A stretch of 64,000 nt of DNA from the NCBI RefSeq assembly GCF_003337275.1, contig NZ_QPJQ01000008.1, positions 62,001-126,000 of the forward strand. Direction: 5' to 3'. Source of the stretch: Marinomonas foliarum. Its GTDB lineage: Bacteria; Pseudomonadota; Gammaproteobacteria; Pseudomonadales; Marinomonadaceae. Position 1 is the first letter of the stretch. Each line of letters starts with the position of its first letter. The notes beneath the pieces were generated by a model. That model was not told the origin of the DNA and did not search any database. It saw only the letters and a list, made by a program, of their open reading frames with translations. Positions 35,208-45,485 of the stretch are shown one piece after another. The translations under genes and the position numbers were made by a program.

Positions 35208-37094
35208 TTAAGGGAGGGTGAACACTTGTGTCTTGCTGGCCAGCTGCTCGGAGAGCTGCTGAATCTGTTTGGTTTTGTCCGCCATAATATCGATAGAGTT
35301 TGTATCTTGGTTCAGTTGTTGAGCGATTTGCTCCATTTCAGAGCTCATTTGCACCGCAGTGCTGGCAACGTCTTGGATAGCGTTCGCCATTGAGTCTGTG
35401 GATTTAGACCCAGTCATGGCATTACTCTCGATATCACGCATGGCGTCTTCTGCTTTGCTGCCATTTTCACCGATGACCTTTAAGTTGTTTTGTCCGCTTT
35501 CCATGGTGGTGATTGCTGTTTGGGTTGAATGTTGGATAGTGCTAACAATACCTGTAATTTTTGAGGTGGCATCAACTGTTTTTTCTGCTAATGCTCGCAC
35601 TTCGTCGGCCACGACAGAAAAACCTCGGCCGGCTTCCCCAGCGCGAGCTGCTTCAATGGCTGCGTTTAATGCAAGAAGGTTTGTTTGGCTGGCAAGGTCA
35701 TTGATCATGGCGATAACGCTATCAATATCCTTGGACAAACGGCCTAGCTCGTTCAGCTGTTGGCTGGTTGTATTAACGATCTCTACAGTATCGCTAATAC
35801 TGTTCAATACCATTTTTATGGTGTCCGCACCGGATTTTGCTGACTGATAGGTCTCGCTGGAGTGGTTTTTTAGCGCGTGGGTGGTGTTCGACAATTCTGC
35901 TAAGCGATTTGATATATCGTCTGTGGCCGTTGCTAAAGAGTGGGTGCGCTGGTTTACCAAGTGGTTGCTGCCAGAGATGCTGCTTATGGTGTTATTTAAA
36001 TCCGTCGACATGGAGCTGACATTATCCGTAGTCGACACTACGTCCTTTAGAACATTGCTTAATCCACTGGTCATTTCATTCAGTGACTGGCTTAGTTGGT
36101 CAAATTCGTCATTGCGCTTTGTGTTGACGATTGCTTTGGAGGACATGTCACCTTTTTTAACTTTATTAAGGTCGGAGATAATACCTTGTAGCGTGGTGTT
36201 TACACTGCGTCCAATTGCGATCATCAACAATGCTGCTACCAGAATAATGGCAATACTTACCGTTAGTAAGGTCGCGTTTGCTTGAGAGGAACTTTTTTGC
36301 GCCTCTTCTTCGGCTTCAACTAGTTTGGCTTCAATGAGTTTGTTGGTGGCTAGCTGGCCTTCTGTAAAGTTATTTTTTTGTTGCGTAAATATGTTTTCTG
36401 TCTCTTGAAGAGAGACGTATGCCTGACCATACTGCAAAATTGCTTCACGATAGGCGTTAGCCTTTACGCCATGAGTATCTTGAAAACCAAAGTTTTCGAT
36501 TCGGTTGTCTAATCGAGTGAAGCTGGTGCTAAATTCTTCTAAATTATCCTCTGTAGGATCAGATAAATAATTGGCTTCCGCTTTTCGAACGTTGGTGAAC
36601 TCGCGTTTTAATAAACTGAGCTTTTGAATGTCTTCACTGATTTCTGTCCCCATACTATCAATGCTGCCACGTAAGCCAGAAGAAGAGTTAAAACCAATGA
36701 TGTTACGTTCGTTGATAAGGGCTACGAGCGATTGGCTGTAGAGATTGATGTGCTCTAAGCTCTCCTCAAGCGCGTTTTTTAGATCTTGGCCATTGGCTTT
36801 CTCGATGCTGGCGGTAATGGTGTTTGCATTTTGCTCTATCTGTTGGTGTGTTGTTGCCAGATATTCTTGAACGGTTTCAACCGAAACCGATCTTAATCGG
36901 TCCGCGATGTCTAGCATTTGAATGCTGAGGTTGTCGTTAGACGCTTGTATCTTGGAAAGGGATCTCAGCTCATTATTGGCTTTTTGTTGAGAAGACAGTC
37001 CGCCAATAGCCACAAAAGTGACAATGACGAGACCTAAAATTGCAGTGATCAATAGTATTAACAACTTCGTTTTAAAGGATAGGTTTAACAGCAT
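35208..37094 (-). CDS. Methyl-accepting chemotaxis protein
   Basis: A 628-residue chemoreceptor. Transmembrane helix 9-31, a long helical periplasmic domain to about 270, helix 272-292, HAMP about 295-345, then the signalling domain. The hairpin tip [20 protein letters not shown], continuing [15 protein letters not shown], is intact. It signals to CheA/CheW. The periplasmic part is helical-bundle-like; the ligand is unknown. No chemotaxis genes are nearby. Confidence 0.93.
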   Translation of the reverse strand: MLLNLSFKTKLLILLITAILGLVIVTFVAIGGLSSQQKANNELRSLSKIQASNDNLSIQMLDIADRLRSVSVETVQEYLATTHQQIEQNANTITASIEKANGQDLKNALEESLEHINLYSQSLVALINERNIIGFNSSSGLRGSIDSMGTEISEDIQKLSLLKREFTNVRKAEANYLSDPTEDNLEEFSTSFTRLDNRIENFGFQDTHGVKANAYREAILQYGQAYVSLQETENIFTQQKNNFTEGQLATNKLIEAKLVEAEEEAQKSSSQANATLLTVSIAIILVAALLMIAIGRSVNTTLQGIISDLNKVKKGDMSSKAIVNTKRNDEFDQLSQSLNEMTSGLSNVLKDVVSTTDNVSSMSTDLNNTISSISGSNHLVNQRTHSLATATDDISNRLAELSNTTHALKNHSSETYQSAKSGADTIKMVLNSISDTVEIVNTTSQQLNELGRLSKDIDSVIAMINDLASQTNLLALNAAIEAARAGEAGRGFSVVADEVRALAEKTVDATSKITGIVSTIQHSTQTAITTMESGQNNLKVIGENGSKAEDAMRDIESNAMTGSKSTDSMANAIQDVASTAVQMSSEMEQIAQQLNQDTNSIDIMADKTKQIQQLSEQLASKTQVFTLP

Positions 37095-37284
37095 AATTAA
37101 TGACCTTCCAGCTCGTCAGTTTATAGAAATAACATGCATATAATAAATGCATAGGCTGTTTGGCTATGCAATCATCGTGCTAAAAAGTTTAAGAGGTGAG
37201 TGCGCTTAGGTTAGGGTCAAATAATTAGTCGATTTTGTTTAAAAAATGCTTTTAATTGGTGCAGGATCTAGGGAGATGAAAATA

Positions 37285-37310
37285 TAAAAAGCCCTGTTTT
37301 GAGCAGGGCT
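37285..37310 (-). terminator. Terminator after rsmD
   Basis: The minus-strand stem AGCCCTG/CAGGGCT with a seven-base loop is followed by a short T tract. It ends the M16-rsmD operon. The gap 37095-37327 contains nothing else recognised apart from the chemoreceptor's upstream region. Confidence 0.85.
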
Positions 37311-37327
37311 AATAATAGTTAGGTCAA

Positions 37328-37927
37328 TTATTTAGTAATGCTAAACAATCGGTAGACAAGTTGTCCGGCGGTTTTCTCTTTTATCAAAGACCAATGCGCT
37401 GGTAATTCCGGTAGCAGTGCTTCTTTTTCCATTTCTATGTACACCAACGCACGGTCCGCCAGCCAGCCTTTTTCAAGTAAGGGGATAATTTGCGCTAGCC
37501 AGCCTTTACGAAATGGCGGGTCTAAAAATACTATGTCCATAGGCTGTGGGGTTGCCGTGTCGAGAAATACGGCGGTGTTTTGTGCTGTCACGCTCGCATT
37601 GGTGGCACCTAAGGTGGCTAGATTTTGCGTCATTTGTTGGGTGACAACTCGGGAGTTATCGACGAAAGTTAGATGTTTTGCTCCCCGTGATAAGGCTTCT
37701 AGCCCAAGCGCACCTGAACCACAAAAAAAATCGGCACAAACAGCGCCCGGAATCTCATGGTTGATCCAGTTGAAGAGAGTTTCTCTGACTCTGTCGGGAG
37801 TGGGGCGCAGCCCTTCGATGTTTGGAATTGGCAGTTGGCGTGAGCGCCATTCACCAGCAATAATTCGCAACTTGGCGGCTTTCGCTTGGCTTTTACTTGA
37901 CGCGTTATTTAGTGGTTTTTTTTTCAT
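37328..37927 (-). CDS. rsmD: 16S rRNA m2G966 methyltransferase RsmD
   Basis: A 199-residue methyltransferase. RIIAGEWRSRQL and LRPTPDRVRETLFNW are family hallmarks, the SAM loop is ADFFCGSGALGLEALSRGA, and the catalytic motif is DIVFLDPPF. It overlaps the end of the M16-like gene by four bases. This position beside ftsY is the usual one in Pseudomonas-type genomes. Confidence 0.95.
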   Translation of the reverse strand: MKKKPLNNASSKSQAKAAKLRIIAGEWRSRQLPIPNIEGLRPTPDRVRETLFNWINHEIPGAVCADFFCGSGALGLEALSRGAKHLTFVDNSRVVTQQMTQNLATLGATNASVTAQNTAVFLDTATPQPMDIVFLDPPFRKGWLAQIIPLLEKGWLADRALVYIEMEKEALLPELPAHWSLIKEKTAGQLVYRLFSITK

Positions 37928-39240
37928 TGGTAAACCTGAATCTCTTGGTAAGAGGATGATATTAATAGCTGAGTGATAGCCACTTGATAATCTTCTGCGC
38001 TGAAGCTATCGACCGCCTCTTGGTAGTTATTGGCGAATTGCTCTAGAGTCAGTTGGCTGTCTACGTGGGTGATTTGTGTGGCGATGTAGCTCCACCATGT
38101 GGGTGATAACGCTTGTGTTTCGAGTTGCGTTTTAAAGGTATCTAGTAAGGTCTGAAACCTTTTCTCACTTTTGATGGAGGGCACTTGTTCGGTAAACACG
38201 AGGCTTTTTGCATCAATTAATTGGTCCATTTCTTCGTTCGATACTGTAGGTGCAATGATAGGGTTATTACTGTATTGAATGCTCCACCATGCCCAAGGAT
38301 TGGTTGGGGAAAGGGTGAGGGCAAGTTGAACAAAGTCTATATGTTGTTGCTGATTTAGTGTGGCAACTAGGTCTGCTCCCCAAATCTGTAAGCTAATCCA
38401 TTCCTTTATCGTGGCTACTGGCTTTAATGCAATGGCACTGCGAGTCTGCCAAAGCTCACCTTGGTTCTGTTGAATGATGGTGCTGAGTGGTTCGTGTTGG
38501 ATTTGCTCTGCTGGATTCTTGGCTATTTGAAAGTCTTGGCTGATCTCGTTCAGTGCTGTTTGAAGGCTTTTCTGTGCTTCAAGCGTTAGATCTCCGACTA
38601 TATAAATGGCAACGGCCGCGTTTTTTAAACTCTGGTAGTAATCGATAATGCGTTCTAGCGATGCTGGTGTACGGTTTCTACTGATTTGTTCTGCCGCACT
38701 GTCAAAGAATAAGGCATCTTCAAGCTCGTGCTGTGCATCTGGTGACAAAGGCCTCTGAGCTTGCCAATTGTCAAAAGTACGACGTTTGAAATCTGGGCTC
38801 TTTAGCCATTTGGTGACTAATGATAATGAGGGCAGTAAATAATCGGTTTCATTGTTTAAAGTTAAGCCAATGACTTGGTTTTCATGGTCATAATAGCTGT
38901 TTGCACTGGCTGCCAATGGTGCAAGTCTTTGGTTAATTGAGGCGGTACTTAATGGAAGAGAGTCGCTCATCAACATGGCCAGTGTTGTTTCTATCAATAC
39001 GGTATTGGTGGTGACGGAACGAAAAGCAAAGCGAAGCTCTACTTTATTGCTGTTTTCCCACGTCTCTTGCTTGAGCCACACCACAGGAACGCCTGATGAG
39101 GTTGTCCAGGTTTCTAACTTAGGTGTAGGAAGTGTGCTACTGGTCGCGGTTAAATTGAGCAACCAAATTGCCAGTGTGCAGAACAGCATAATGGCCGCTA
39201 AAACAGGTCGACTAAAGAGAGGTTTGTTACTGTCAGACAT
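37924..39240 (-). CDS. M16 peptidase-like protein lacking the zinc motif
   Basis: A 438-residue protein with an N-terminal membrane anchor (about residues 13-32) and an M16-like periplasmic domain (SSGVPVVWLKQE, VELRFAFRSV). The inverted zinc motif HxxEH expected about 40 residues later is missing; the region reads ETTLAMLMSDSLP. In Pseudomonas two M16 genes lie between rsmD and ftsY, one active and one without the motif. Here only this one is present, so it would need a partner elsewhere or has a non-catalytic role. The assignment rests on position and weak similarity. Confidence 0.75.
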   Translation of the reverse strand: MSDSNKPLFSRPVLAAIMLFCTLAIWLLNLTATSSTLPTPKLETWTTSSGVPVVWLKQETWENSNKVELRFAFRSVTTNTVLIETTLAMLMSDSLPLSTASINQRLAPLAASANSYYDHENQVIGLTLNNETDYLLPSLSLVTKWLKSPDFKRRTFDNWQAQRPLSPDAQHELEDALFFDSAAEQISRNRTPASLERIIDYYQSLKNAAVAIYIVGDLTLEAQKSLQTALNEISQDFQIAKNPAEQIQHEPLSTIIQQNQGELWQTRSAIALKPVATIKEWISLQIWGADLVATLNQQQHIDFVQLALTLSPTNPWAWWSIQYSNNPIIAPTVSNEEMDQLIDAKSLVFTEQVPSIKSEKRFQTLLDTFKTQLETQALSPTWWSYIATQITHVDSQLTLEQFANNYQEAVDSFSAEDYQVAITQLLISSSYQEIQVYQ

Positions 39241-39401
39241 AATTAACCTTGAATCGGTATGTGTTAGTGTGAAACTAGGCCTGTTTGCACACTAAAATGA
39301 TGTTAAAATAGTCGTTTTAGTGCTTATCTGCGTGGCACAATGTCCAATCATAGCATTTCACTGATGTTAACTGCATCAGTCAAAATAAAGAGACCGATTT
39401 A

Positions 39402-40622
39402 ATGGAAGTTGTTAATCAAATCATTGTTTTTTTTACACCGTATTTTGGTGAATATGCGCGTTATGTTCCTATTGCGATTGGAACGCTATTAGCCATTATA
39501 GCCTTTATTATTCGCCGCCGGTTTGTGAATAAAATGAATGCAGATATTAAAGCGGCTAAGAAAAAGGATATAGATGCATCTGAAGCTAAAGATGGCACTA
39601 CAAGCACGCCGGAAACAATTGATGTGGATTCCTCTTCAATTGAAGAAATAAGTGATCATAGCCCTATTGAAAGTCTGCCTGTTGAAGAACCGGCGCCAGC
39701 GTTATCTTGGTCTCAGCGTATTAAGTCTGGATTATCTCGTACACGAAGCGGTTTAGGTAATGGTTTGTCTTCGGTTGTCCGTGGACATAAAAAAGTAGAT
39801 GCAGACGTTTTAGAGGAATTAGAAACTCAGCTATTAATGGCGGATGTTGGTATTGATGCAACACAGGCCTTAATGACTGGTTTAACAGAGAAGCTGAACC
39901 GTAAAGAGTTAAAAGATTCTGATGCCTTGTTGAATCAATTGAAAGCCGATATGCAGGGTATTCTTGCTGTCTCTGAACAAGAGCTAGAGCCAGCTAACCA
40001 AGAAGGCCCTTTTGTTATCTTGATGGTTGGCGTAAATGGCGTAGGCAAAACGACGACTATTGGCAAACTAGCGAAAAAATATCAGGCAGAAGGTAAAAGT
40101 GTTATGTTGGCGGCGGGCGATACTTTCCGTGCAGCCGCAGTTGAACAGTTGCAAGTGTGGGGCGAGCGCAATAATGTACCTGTTGTGGCGCAACATAGTG
40201 GCGCGGATTCCGCTTCAGTCATTTACGATGCTATTGAATCTGCTAAAGCCAAAGGTATTGATGTTGTGATTGCTGATACGGCGGGCCGTTTGCAAAACAA
40301 AGCAAACCTAATGAACGAGCTGTCTAAAGTCGTTCGTGTCATGAAAAAACTAGATGTACATGCGCCTCATGAGGTGATGCTTGTACTTGACGCGGGGACA
40401 GGTCAAAACGCAATTAGTCAGGCGAAGTTGTTCTCTGAAGCGGTTGGTGTGAGCGGTATCACATTAACTAAGCTAGACGGTACGGCAAAAGGCGGAATTA
40501 TTTTTGCGATCTCTAAACAGTTTGCTCTGCCAATACGCTACATTGGCGTGGGCGAGCAAGCGGATGACTTGCGTCCTTTTGTTGCGCAAGAATTCATTGA
40601 TGCCTTGTTTGATGGCGAATAG
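39402..40622 (+). CDS. ftsY: Signal recognition particle receptor FtsY
   Basis: A 406-residue GTPase that docks SRP-ribosome complexes at the membrane. It starts with a hydrophobic segment (residues 15-38) followed by an acidic linker to about residue 105, then the NG domain. GTPase motifs are VGVNGVGKTTTIGKLA, AAGDTFRAAAVEQL, IADTAGRLQN and TKLDGTAKGG. The N-terminal helix is more hydrophobic than in E. coli FtsY, suggesting firmer membrane attachment. It heads the conserved ftsY-ftsE-ftsX-rpoH group. Confidence 0.96.
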   Translation: MEVVNQIIVFFTPYFGEYARYVPIAIGTLLAIIAFIIRRRFVNKMNADIKAAKKKDIDASEAKDGTTSTPETIDVDSSSIEEISDHSPIESLPVEEPAPALSWSQRIKSGLSRTRSGLGNGLSSVVRGHKKVDADVLEELETQLLMADVGIDATQALMTGLTEKLNRKELKDSDALLNQLKADMQGILAVSEQELEPANQEGPFVILMVGVNGVGKTTTIGKLAKKYQAEGKSVMLAAGDTFRAAAVEQLQVWGERNNVPVVAQHSGADSASVIYDAIESAKAKGIDVVIADTAGRLQNKANLMNELSKVVRVMKKLDVHAPHEVMLVLDAGTGQNAISQAKLFSEAVGVSGITLTKLDGTAKGGIIFAISKQFALPIRYIGVGEQADDLRPFVAQEFIDALFDGE

Positions 40623-40662
40623 AAAAACATTCAACCTTTTTAGTTAAGGATAGTGGATAAAC

Positions 40663-41334
40663 GTGGAAATTGAATTTCAACGGGTGGGTAAAAAGTACGA
40701 GAGTGGTCAAGAAGCATTGTCACAAGTGAGTTTTCATTTGCGACAGGGCGAAATGGCTTTTCTTACTGGGCATTCTGGTGCAGGTAAAAGTACCTTAATG
40801 AAACTCATGATGATGATTGAACGTCAAACCTCTGGCCAAATTTTGGTTGATGGGGTTGATCTGCGTACCTTAAGCCGACGAGCCGTGCCTCACCATAGAC
40901 GTCGTGTCGGTGTGGTTTTTCAAAATCACCAGTTGTTATTAGATCGAAGCGTATTCCATAACGTAGCCCTGCCCCTACAAGTGAGCGGTGCTGACCCGGC
41001 GCAGATTGCTAAACGTGTTAGAGCAGCGTTGGACAAAGTCGGCTTATTAGACAAAGAAAAATATAACCCTATGGCATTGTCTGGTGGTGAACAGCAACGT
41101 GTTGGTATTGCCAGAGCGGTAGTGAACAAACCTCAATTACTGTTAGCGGATGAGCCAACGGGTAACTTAGACCCTAAGTTGTCCGCTGAAATTATGAATC
41201 TATTCCAAGAGTTTAATCGTGTTGGCGTGACAGTCCTTGTGGCAAGTCACGATCTTGCGTTGGTGGCACGTATGCGACATCGAGTCTTGACGTTAAATCA
41301 AGGTCGAATGGTTAACGATGGAGGGTTTGGCTAA
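40663..41334 (+). CDS. ftsE: Cell division ATPase FtsE
   Basis: A 223-residue ABC ATPase with Walker A GHSGAGKST, signature LSGGEQQRVGIARAVV and Walker B LLLADEPTGNLD. With FtsX it regulates peptidoglycan hydrolysis at the septum. It begins with GTG behind a TAAGGA Shine-Dalgarno, and its stop directly abuts the ftsX ATG. Confidence 0.95.
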   Translation: MEIEFQRVGKKYESGQEALSQVSFHLRQGEMAFLTGHSGAGKSTLMKLMMMIERQTSGQILVDGVDLRTLSRRAVPHHRRRVGVVFQNHQLLLDRSVFHNVALPLQVSGADPAQIAKRVRAALDKVGLLDKEKYNPMALSGGEQQRVGIARAVVNKPQLLLADEPTGNLDPKLSAEIMNLFQEFNRVGVTVLVASHDLALVARMRHRVLTLNQGRMVNDGGFG

Positions 41335-42342
41335 ATGGCACAAAAGCCGAATCAGCGAGGCGCCACTCGAGAGTCCATTAAAGCGACGAAACATAATTGG
41401 CCGACACGGACTACGTTTAGTCCCAATAAGTACTTTCGTCAGCACCAAGCAACGCTAGCAGAAAGCTTCATGCGTTTGATCAGCTATCCTTTGGCGAGCG
41501 TCATGACAGTGATGGTGATTGCTATCGCATTGTCATTACCCGGTGGTTTGTATGTTTTATTGAAAAACGTGCAGTCGGTGACTGATCAATGGGAACAGCA
41601 GTCTGTTATTACTCTGTATCTTTTCCCTAATATGGAAGACACTCAGGCTTTGGCATTATCCCATCGTTTATCTGCACAAGATGACATCGCATCGGTGGAA
41701 TATATTTCTAAGGAAGAAGGGCTAAGGTATTTTGAGCAATCCAGTGGTTATGAGCAGATTATGTCTGCACTTCCAGAGAACCCGTTGCCGATCGTTTTAC
41801 GAGTGATTCCTAAGCAAGCAGTGGACATTACGACTTTGTCGAGCTTGCAAGCCCTACGCGATACATTGGCCGCTGAAAAAGAAGTGGATCATGCAGAATT
41901 AGATGCACAATGGTTACAGCGTCTTGCGAATATACTGAGTTTTGGCCAGCGTTTTGTGTATGCCTTATCCGTATTGTTGGTAGTTGCTGTATTACTTATC
42001 GTGGGAAATACCATTCGCATGGCGGTAGAAAGTCGTCGAGACGAAGTGTTGGTGATGAAGTTGGTAGGCGCTACAGATGCGTACATTCGTAGGCCCTTTT
42101 TATACATGGGGTTTTGGTTCGGTGTATTAGGCGGTTTTTTTGCAAGCCTATGTATTCTCTTGCTTAGCTGGTGGGTAAGTGCGCCAGCGGAGCGATTGAT
42201 TGATCTTTATCAGAGTGGTTTTGATCTTCAGTCTTTTAATGCAGATGAGATTGTTTTATGTTTAACTATCAGCGCGTTTGTTGGAGTATTCGGCGCGTGG
42301 ATTGCCGTTAACCGACATATCGCAAATATTGAACTGCAGTGA
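41335..42342 (+). CDS. ftsX: Cell division protein FtsX
   Basis: A 335-residue membrane protein with four predicted helices and a large periplasmic loop after the first (about residues 70-205), which in E. coli contacts EnvC. The cytoplasmic N-terminus of about 50 residues is basic. It ends GAWIAVNRHIANIEL, typical of FtsX. It follows ftsE without a gap. Confidence 0.95.
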   Translation: MAQKPNQRGATRESIKATKHNWPTRTTFSPNKYFRQHQATLAESFMRLISYPLASVMTVMVIAIALSLPGGLYVLLKNVQSVTDQWEQQSVITLYLFPNMEDTQALALSHRLSAQDDIASVEYISKEEGLRYFEQSSGYEQIMSALPENPLPIVLRVIPKQAVDITTLSSLQALRDTLAAEKEVDHAELDAQWLQRLANILSFGQRFVYALSVLLVVAVLLIVGNTIRMAVESRRDEVLVMKLVGATDAYIRRPFLYMGFWFGVLGGFFASLCILLLSWWVSAPAERLIDLYQSGFDLQSFNADEIVLCLTISAFVGVFGAWIAVNRHIANIELQ

Positions 42343-42471
42343 CGATGAAAGGCTAGAATCAGTCTAAAGATAATAGCCATGGTTTATTCACATTTATGTC
42401 ACACACAGGCAGAATTTACTTGTTAGTATTTTGTCATACACAGTATGAACAACTAGAAGGTGGAAACAGAG

Positions 42472-43338
42472 ATGGGTAAAGCTCTCCAACCTACAGACAT
42501 GATGATTCCAGGTCAAAACCTTGAATCTTATATGCAAGCAGTCGGACGAATTCCGATTCTTACGGCAGACGAAGAAAAAGCGTTAGCTGAGCGTCTTTAT
42601 TATAAAGAAGATCTTGAAGCGGCACGTACATTGGTTATGTCGCACTTGAGATTTGTTGTGCATATTGCAAAAAGTTACTCAGGATACGGTTTAGCCCAAG
42701 GCGACCTTATTCAAGAAGGCAATGTTGGCCTGATGAAAGCAGTAAAACGATTTAACCCTGAAGTGGGTGTGCGTCTTGTGTCTTTTGCTGTGCACTGGAT
42801 CAAAGCTGAAATTCATGAGTTTATTCTGAAAAACTGGCGTATTGTGAAAGTCGCGACAACGAAAGCGCAACGTAAGATGTTTTTTAATCTGCGCAGTGCG
42901 AAAAAGAGCCTGTCTTGGTTCAGTAACTCCGAAGTTGAGTCAGTTGCTAGTGATCTTGGTGTCACGCCGGAAGTGGTTCGCCAAATGGAAGGGCGTTTAA
43001 GCGCGTCTGATATGGCATTTGATGCTTCTGCTGATGACGATGATGACAGTGCTTTCCAAGCGCCTTCTCAGTATTTAGAGGATCATCGATCCGACCCTGC
43101 AACCTTGCTTGAAAACGGTAACTGGGAAGAAGACTCTAACCAGCGTTTAGAAGTTGCAATGTCAGACCTTGATGAGCGTAGCCGAAATATTCTAGTACAG
43201 CGTTGGTTATCTGATGCGAAATCGACATTGCATGAACTGGCAGATGAATACGGTGTGTCTGCAGAGCGTATTCGACAGCTCGAAAAAAATGCGATGAAGA
43301 AAATACGTCTTGCTATGGGTGATGGTCAATTTGACTGA
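42472..43338 (+). CDS. rpoH: Heat-shock sigma factor RpoH (sigma 32)
   Basis: About 288 residues. Region 2 includes [32 protein letters not shown] and [17 protein letters not shown]. The RpoH box QRKMFFNLR is at residues 133-141 and region 4 ends [18 protein letters not shown]. It directs RNA polymerase to heat-shock promoters. ATG 42472 follows an AAGG sequence; an upstream GTG at 42460 is possible. Whether the 5' region acts as an RNA thermometer cannot be judged by eye. Confidence 0.96.
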   Translation: MGKALQPTDMMIPGQNLESYMQAVGRIPILTADEEKALAERLYYKEDLEAARTLVMSHLRFVVHIAKSYSGYGLAQGDLIQEGNVGLMKAVKRFNPEVGVRLVSFAVHWIKAEIHEFILKNWRIVKVATTKAQRKMFFNLRSAKKSLSWFSNSEVESVASDLGVTPEVVRQMEGRLSASDMAFDASADDDDDSAFQAPSQYLEDHRSDPATLLENGNWEEDSNQRLEVAMSDLDERSRNILVQRWLSDAKSTLHELADEYGVSAERIRQLEKNAMKKIRLAMGDGQFD

Positions 43339-43366
43339 TCGTTAACTTTAGTAAACGGTAAGAAGA

Positions 43367-43391
43367 AGCCCTCTATATGAGGGCTTTTTTT
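43367..43391. terminator. Terminator between rpoH and tonB
   Basis: The stem GCCCTC/GAGGGC (43368-43373, 43379-43384) with a five-base loop precedes seven T residues. It separates convergent genes. Confidence 0.9.
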
Positions 43392-43423
43392 GTGCCTAAT
43401 GTTTTTAATATATTGGTTTATGT

Positions 43424-44284
43424 TTATCGGCTTTGCAGTTGGTTGCCAGGTACAAATCGCCAAGTGCGGATGATTTCTAGCTTATCTACTTCTTTTTTTA
43501 ATTCGCTTGGGAAGGCTTGAAAGGGTTCGGCAAGGCGAACAATACGCATTGCAGCGTCGTCTAAGACTCTAATTCCAGAGGACTGTAGCACTTCTATATC
43601 ATCGACGTAACCACTGGGCTGGATGATCACAGCAAGGCGTAGTTCGCCATATAGGTGATTACGCTTGGCTTCTTCTGGGTAGTGAATATTTCCTATCCGC
43701 TCTATTTTACGGCGCCAGTCATCCAAATATTGGGCATCAACTGCTGCTTTTGCTGACACTGAAGTCAGTCGTCGAATCCTTGGGCGTTTCGCATAGGATT
43801 GCCTTTGTTGATCGAGCAGTGCTTCTAGAGTCGCAATATCGTTGGATATGTGGCTGGGTATTTGCGTTTCACCACGAAACTGCTCTTCGAGTGTTTTAGC
43901 TGCCTCATCTGGCTCGTTGATGATCTCAAAAACGGCTTCTTGATTTTGTGTCGCCAGCAAGCTGGGTTCATCTATGGGTCTTTGGGAAGCGAGTTGAGGT
44001 TGAACCGGAGGCGAAATTTCTTGGATAGTATCAGATAAAAATTGTGCGTTTTCTGTGGTGGTTAGCTTCTGTTTGCGAAGCTCCGTTCCGCTTGCTTGTT
44101 GATTGGCTTGTGCGATGAAGTCCGCTTCATTGGGCGCTTTTGTAGTGTGTTGAACAAGCGTTACCTCCAGTGTTTTGGGTTTTGGTGAAGGCAGCTCGAA
44201 ATCGAAGCCAATAATCATCACCATTAGCACATGAAGGCTAATGGCAATGAAGAGCGCGATAGAAAATTTATCAATTACTCGCAT
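43424..44284 (-). CDS. tonB: TonB-family energy transducer
   Basis: A 286-residue protein. The N-terminal anchor (residues 7-29) has the short cytoplasmic stretch and hydrophobic helix of TonB. The middle is a proline-poor, Gln/Glu-rich periplasmic spacer. The C-terminus carries the TonB domain (GELRLAVIIQPSGYVDDIEV then SGIRVLDDAAMRIVRLA). It lies six bases after gshB. The same gshB-tonB arrangement in Pseudomonas holds TonB3, linked to type IV pili, so a role other than iron uptake is possible. No exbB or exbD is nearby. Confidence 0.85.
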   Translation of the reverse strand: MRVIDKFSIALFIAISLHVLMVMIIGFDFELPSPKPKTLEVTLVQHTTKAPNEADFIAQANQQASGTELRKQKLTTTENAQFLSDTIQEISPPVQPQLASQRPIDEPSLLATQNQEAVFEIINEPDEAAKTLEEQFRGETQIPSHISNDIATLEALLDQQRQSYAKRPRIRRLTSVSAKAAVDAQYLDDWRRKIERIGNIHYPEEAKRNHLYGELRLAVIIQPSGYVDDIEVLQSSGIRVLDDAAMRIVRLAEPFQAFPSELKKEVDKLEIIRTWRFVPGNQLQSR

Positions 44285-44290
44285 CGGCTA

Positions 44291-45238
44291 TTACGGGAGA
44301 CGTTTCTCAATGGCTTCGATTAATGTCATTGCGATATTGAGATCGAATTGTGAGTCTAATTCACGCACGCAAGTTGGACTGGTGACATTGATTTCAGTGA
44401 GATAATCGCCGATAACATCTAAGCCAACAAACATTAAATTCTTTTCTTTTAAAGAAGGAATCACTTGTTCACAAATCCAGCGATCTCTGTCACTGAGTGG
44501 GCGGCCTTCACCACGACCACCTGCGGCTAAATTACCACGTGTCTCACCGGATGCAGGGATACGGGCCAGAGTGTAAGGTACTGGTACGCCATCAACGACT
44601 AAAATGCGTTTATCCCCCTGTTTGATTTCTGGGATAAATTTTTGCGCCATGATTTGTTCTGTACCCATGTTAGTCAATGTTTCGATAATGACGCTGACGT
44701 TGGAGTCGTCTGGTTTAAGGCGGAAGATAGAGGTGCCTCCCATACCATCTAAAGGCTTGAAAATGACGTCGCCATGTTCTTTATGGAAGTCTTTCAGTAA
44801 ATCTGTGCGACGTGTTACAAGCACCGTTGGACAGCATTGCGGAAATTGTGTCGCGAACAGTTTTTCATTGCAGTCGCGTAGGCTTTTTGGATCGTTTACC
44901 ACCATAGCGCCATCACGTTCTGCTTGTTCTAAAATCATGGTGCTGTAAACAAATTCACTGTCAAACGGTGGGTCTTTACGCATCAAGATAACGTCTAATT
45001 CACCAAGTGCCATTTTGCTTTCATTGCCTAGGTCATAAAAATGCTCAGGGTCTTTGTATACATTGAGCGGACGAGTCATGGCATAGGCTTTACCATTGTC
45101 TAGAAATAAGTCCTTTTGCTCCATGTATATAAGCTGCCAACCTTTGTCTGCAGCGGCCCATAGCATGGCGAGTGAGGTGTCTTTTTTGTAGTTGATGGAT
45201 GCGATTGGATCCATAACAATGCCGAGCTTAATAGTCAT
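44291..45238 (-). CDS. gshB: Glutathione synthetase
   Basis: A 315-residue ATP-grasp enzyme that joins glycine to gamma-glutamylcysteine. It begins IKLGIVMDPIASINYKKDTS and has FKPLDGMGGTSIFRL (ATP-binding loop), GETRGNLAAGGRGEGRPLS (grasp loop) and VGLDVIGDYLTEINVTSPT (metal-binding Glu/Asn). Length is normal. It is followed by tonB in the same transcript. Confidence 0.96.
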   Translation of the reverse strand: MTIKLGIVMDPIASINYKKDTSLAMLWAAADKGWQLIYMEQKDLFLDNGKAYAMTRPLNVYKDPEHFYDLGNESKMALGELDVILMRKDPPFDSEFVYSTMILEQAERDGAMVVNDPKSLRDCNEKLFATQFPQCCPTVLVTRRTDLLKDFHKEHGDVIFKPLDGMGGTSIFRLKPDDSNVSVIIETLTNMGTEQIMAQKFIPEIKQGDKRILVVDGVPVPYTLARIPASGETRGNLAAGGRGEGRPLSDRDRWICEQVIPSLKEKNLMFVGLDVIGDYLTEINVTSPTCVRELDSQFDLNIAMTLIEAIEKRLP

Positions 45239-45441
45239 AGGGGTAGTTCCTAAAGCGAAAGCGACGTTTTAGCGCTTTGATAAAACGATTAATAGGTGTT
45301 GATGCTATAGAAATATGGGGACGCTGAGAAGAAAAAACACCCATGATTTTCATATAGTTGATTTGAGAAATAAAAATCGGGCGTATTACGAATGATTAAG
45401 GTCTGAATTAATCGTCATCTAGGACTTGAAGCCATATAGCA

Positions 45442-45469
45442 ACAGAGTCTTTGAACGCAAAGACTCTGT
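45442..45469. terminator. Stem-loop downstream of the TolC-like gene
   Basis: ACAGAGTCTTT/AAAGACTCTGT forms an 11-bp perfect stem with a six-base loop. No strong T tract follows on either strand, so it may be a weak terminator. The rest of 45239-45485 has no gene. Confidence 0.55.
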
Positions 45470-45485
45470 ATTAACTGGCCTGTTG

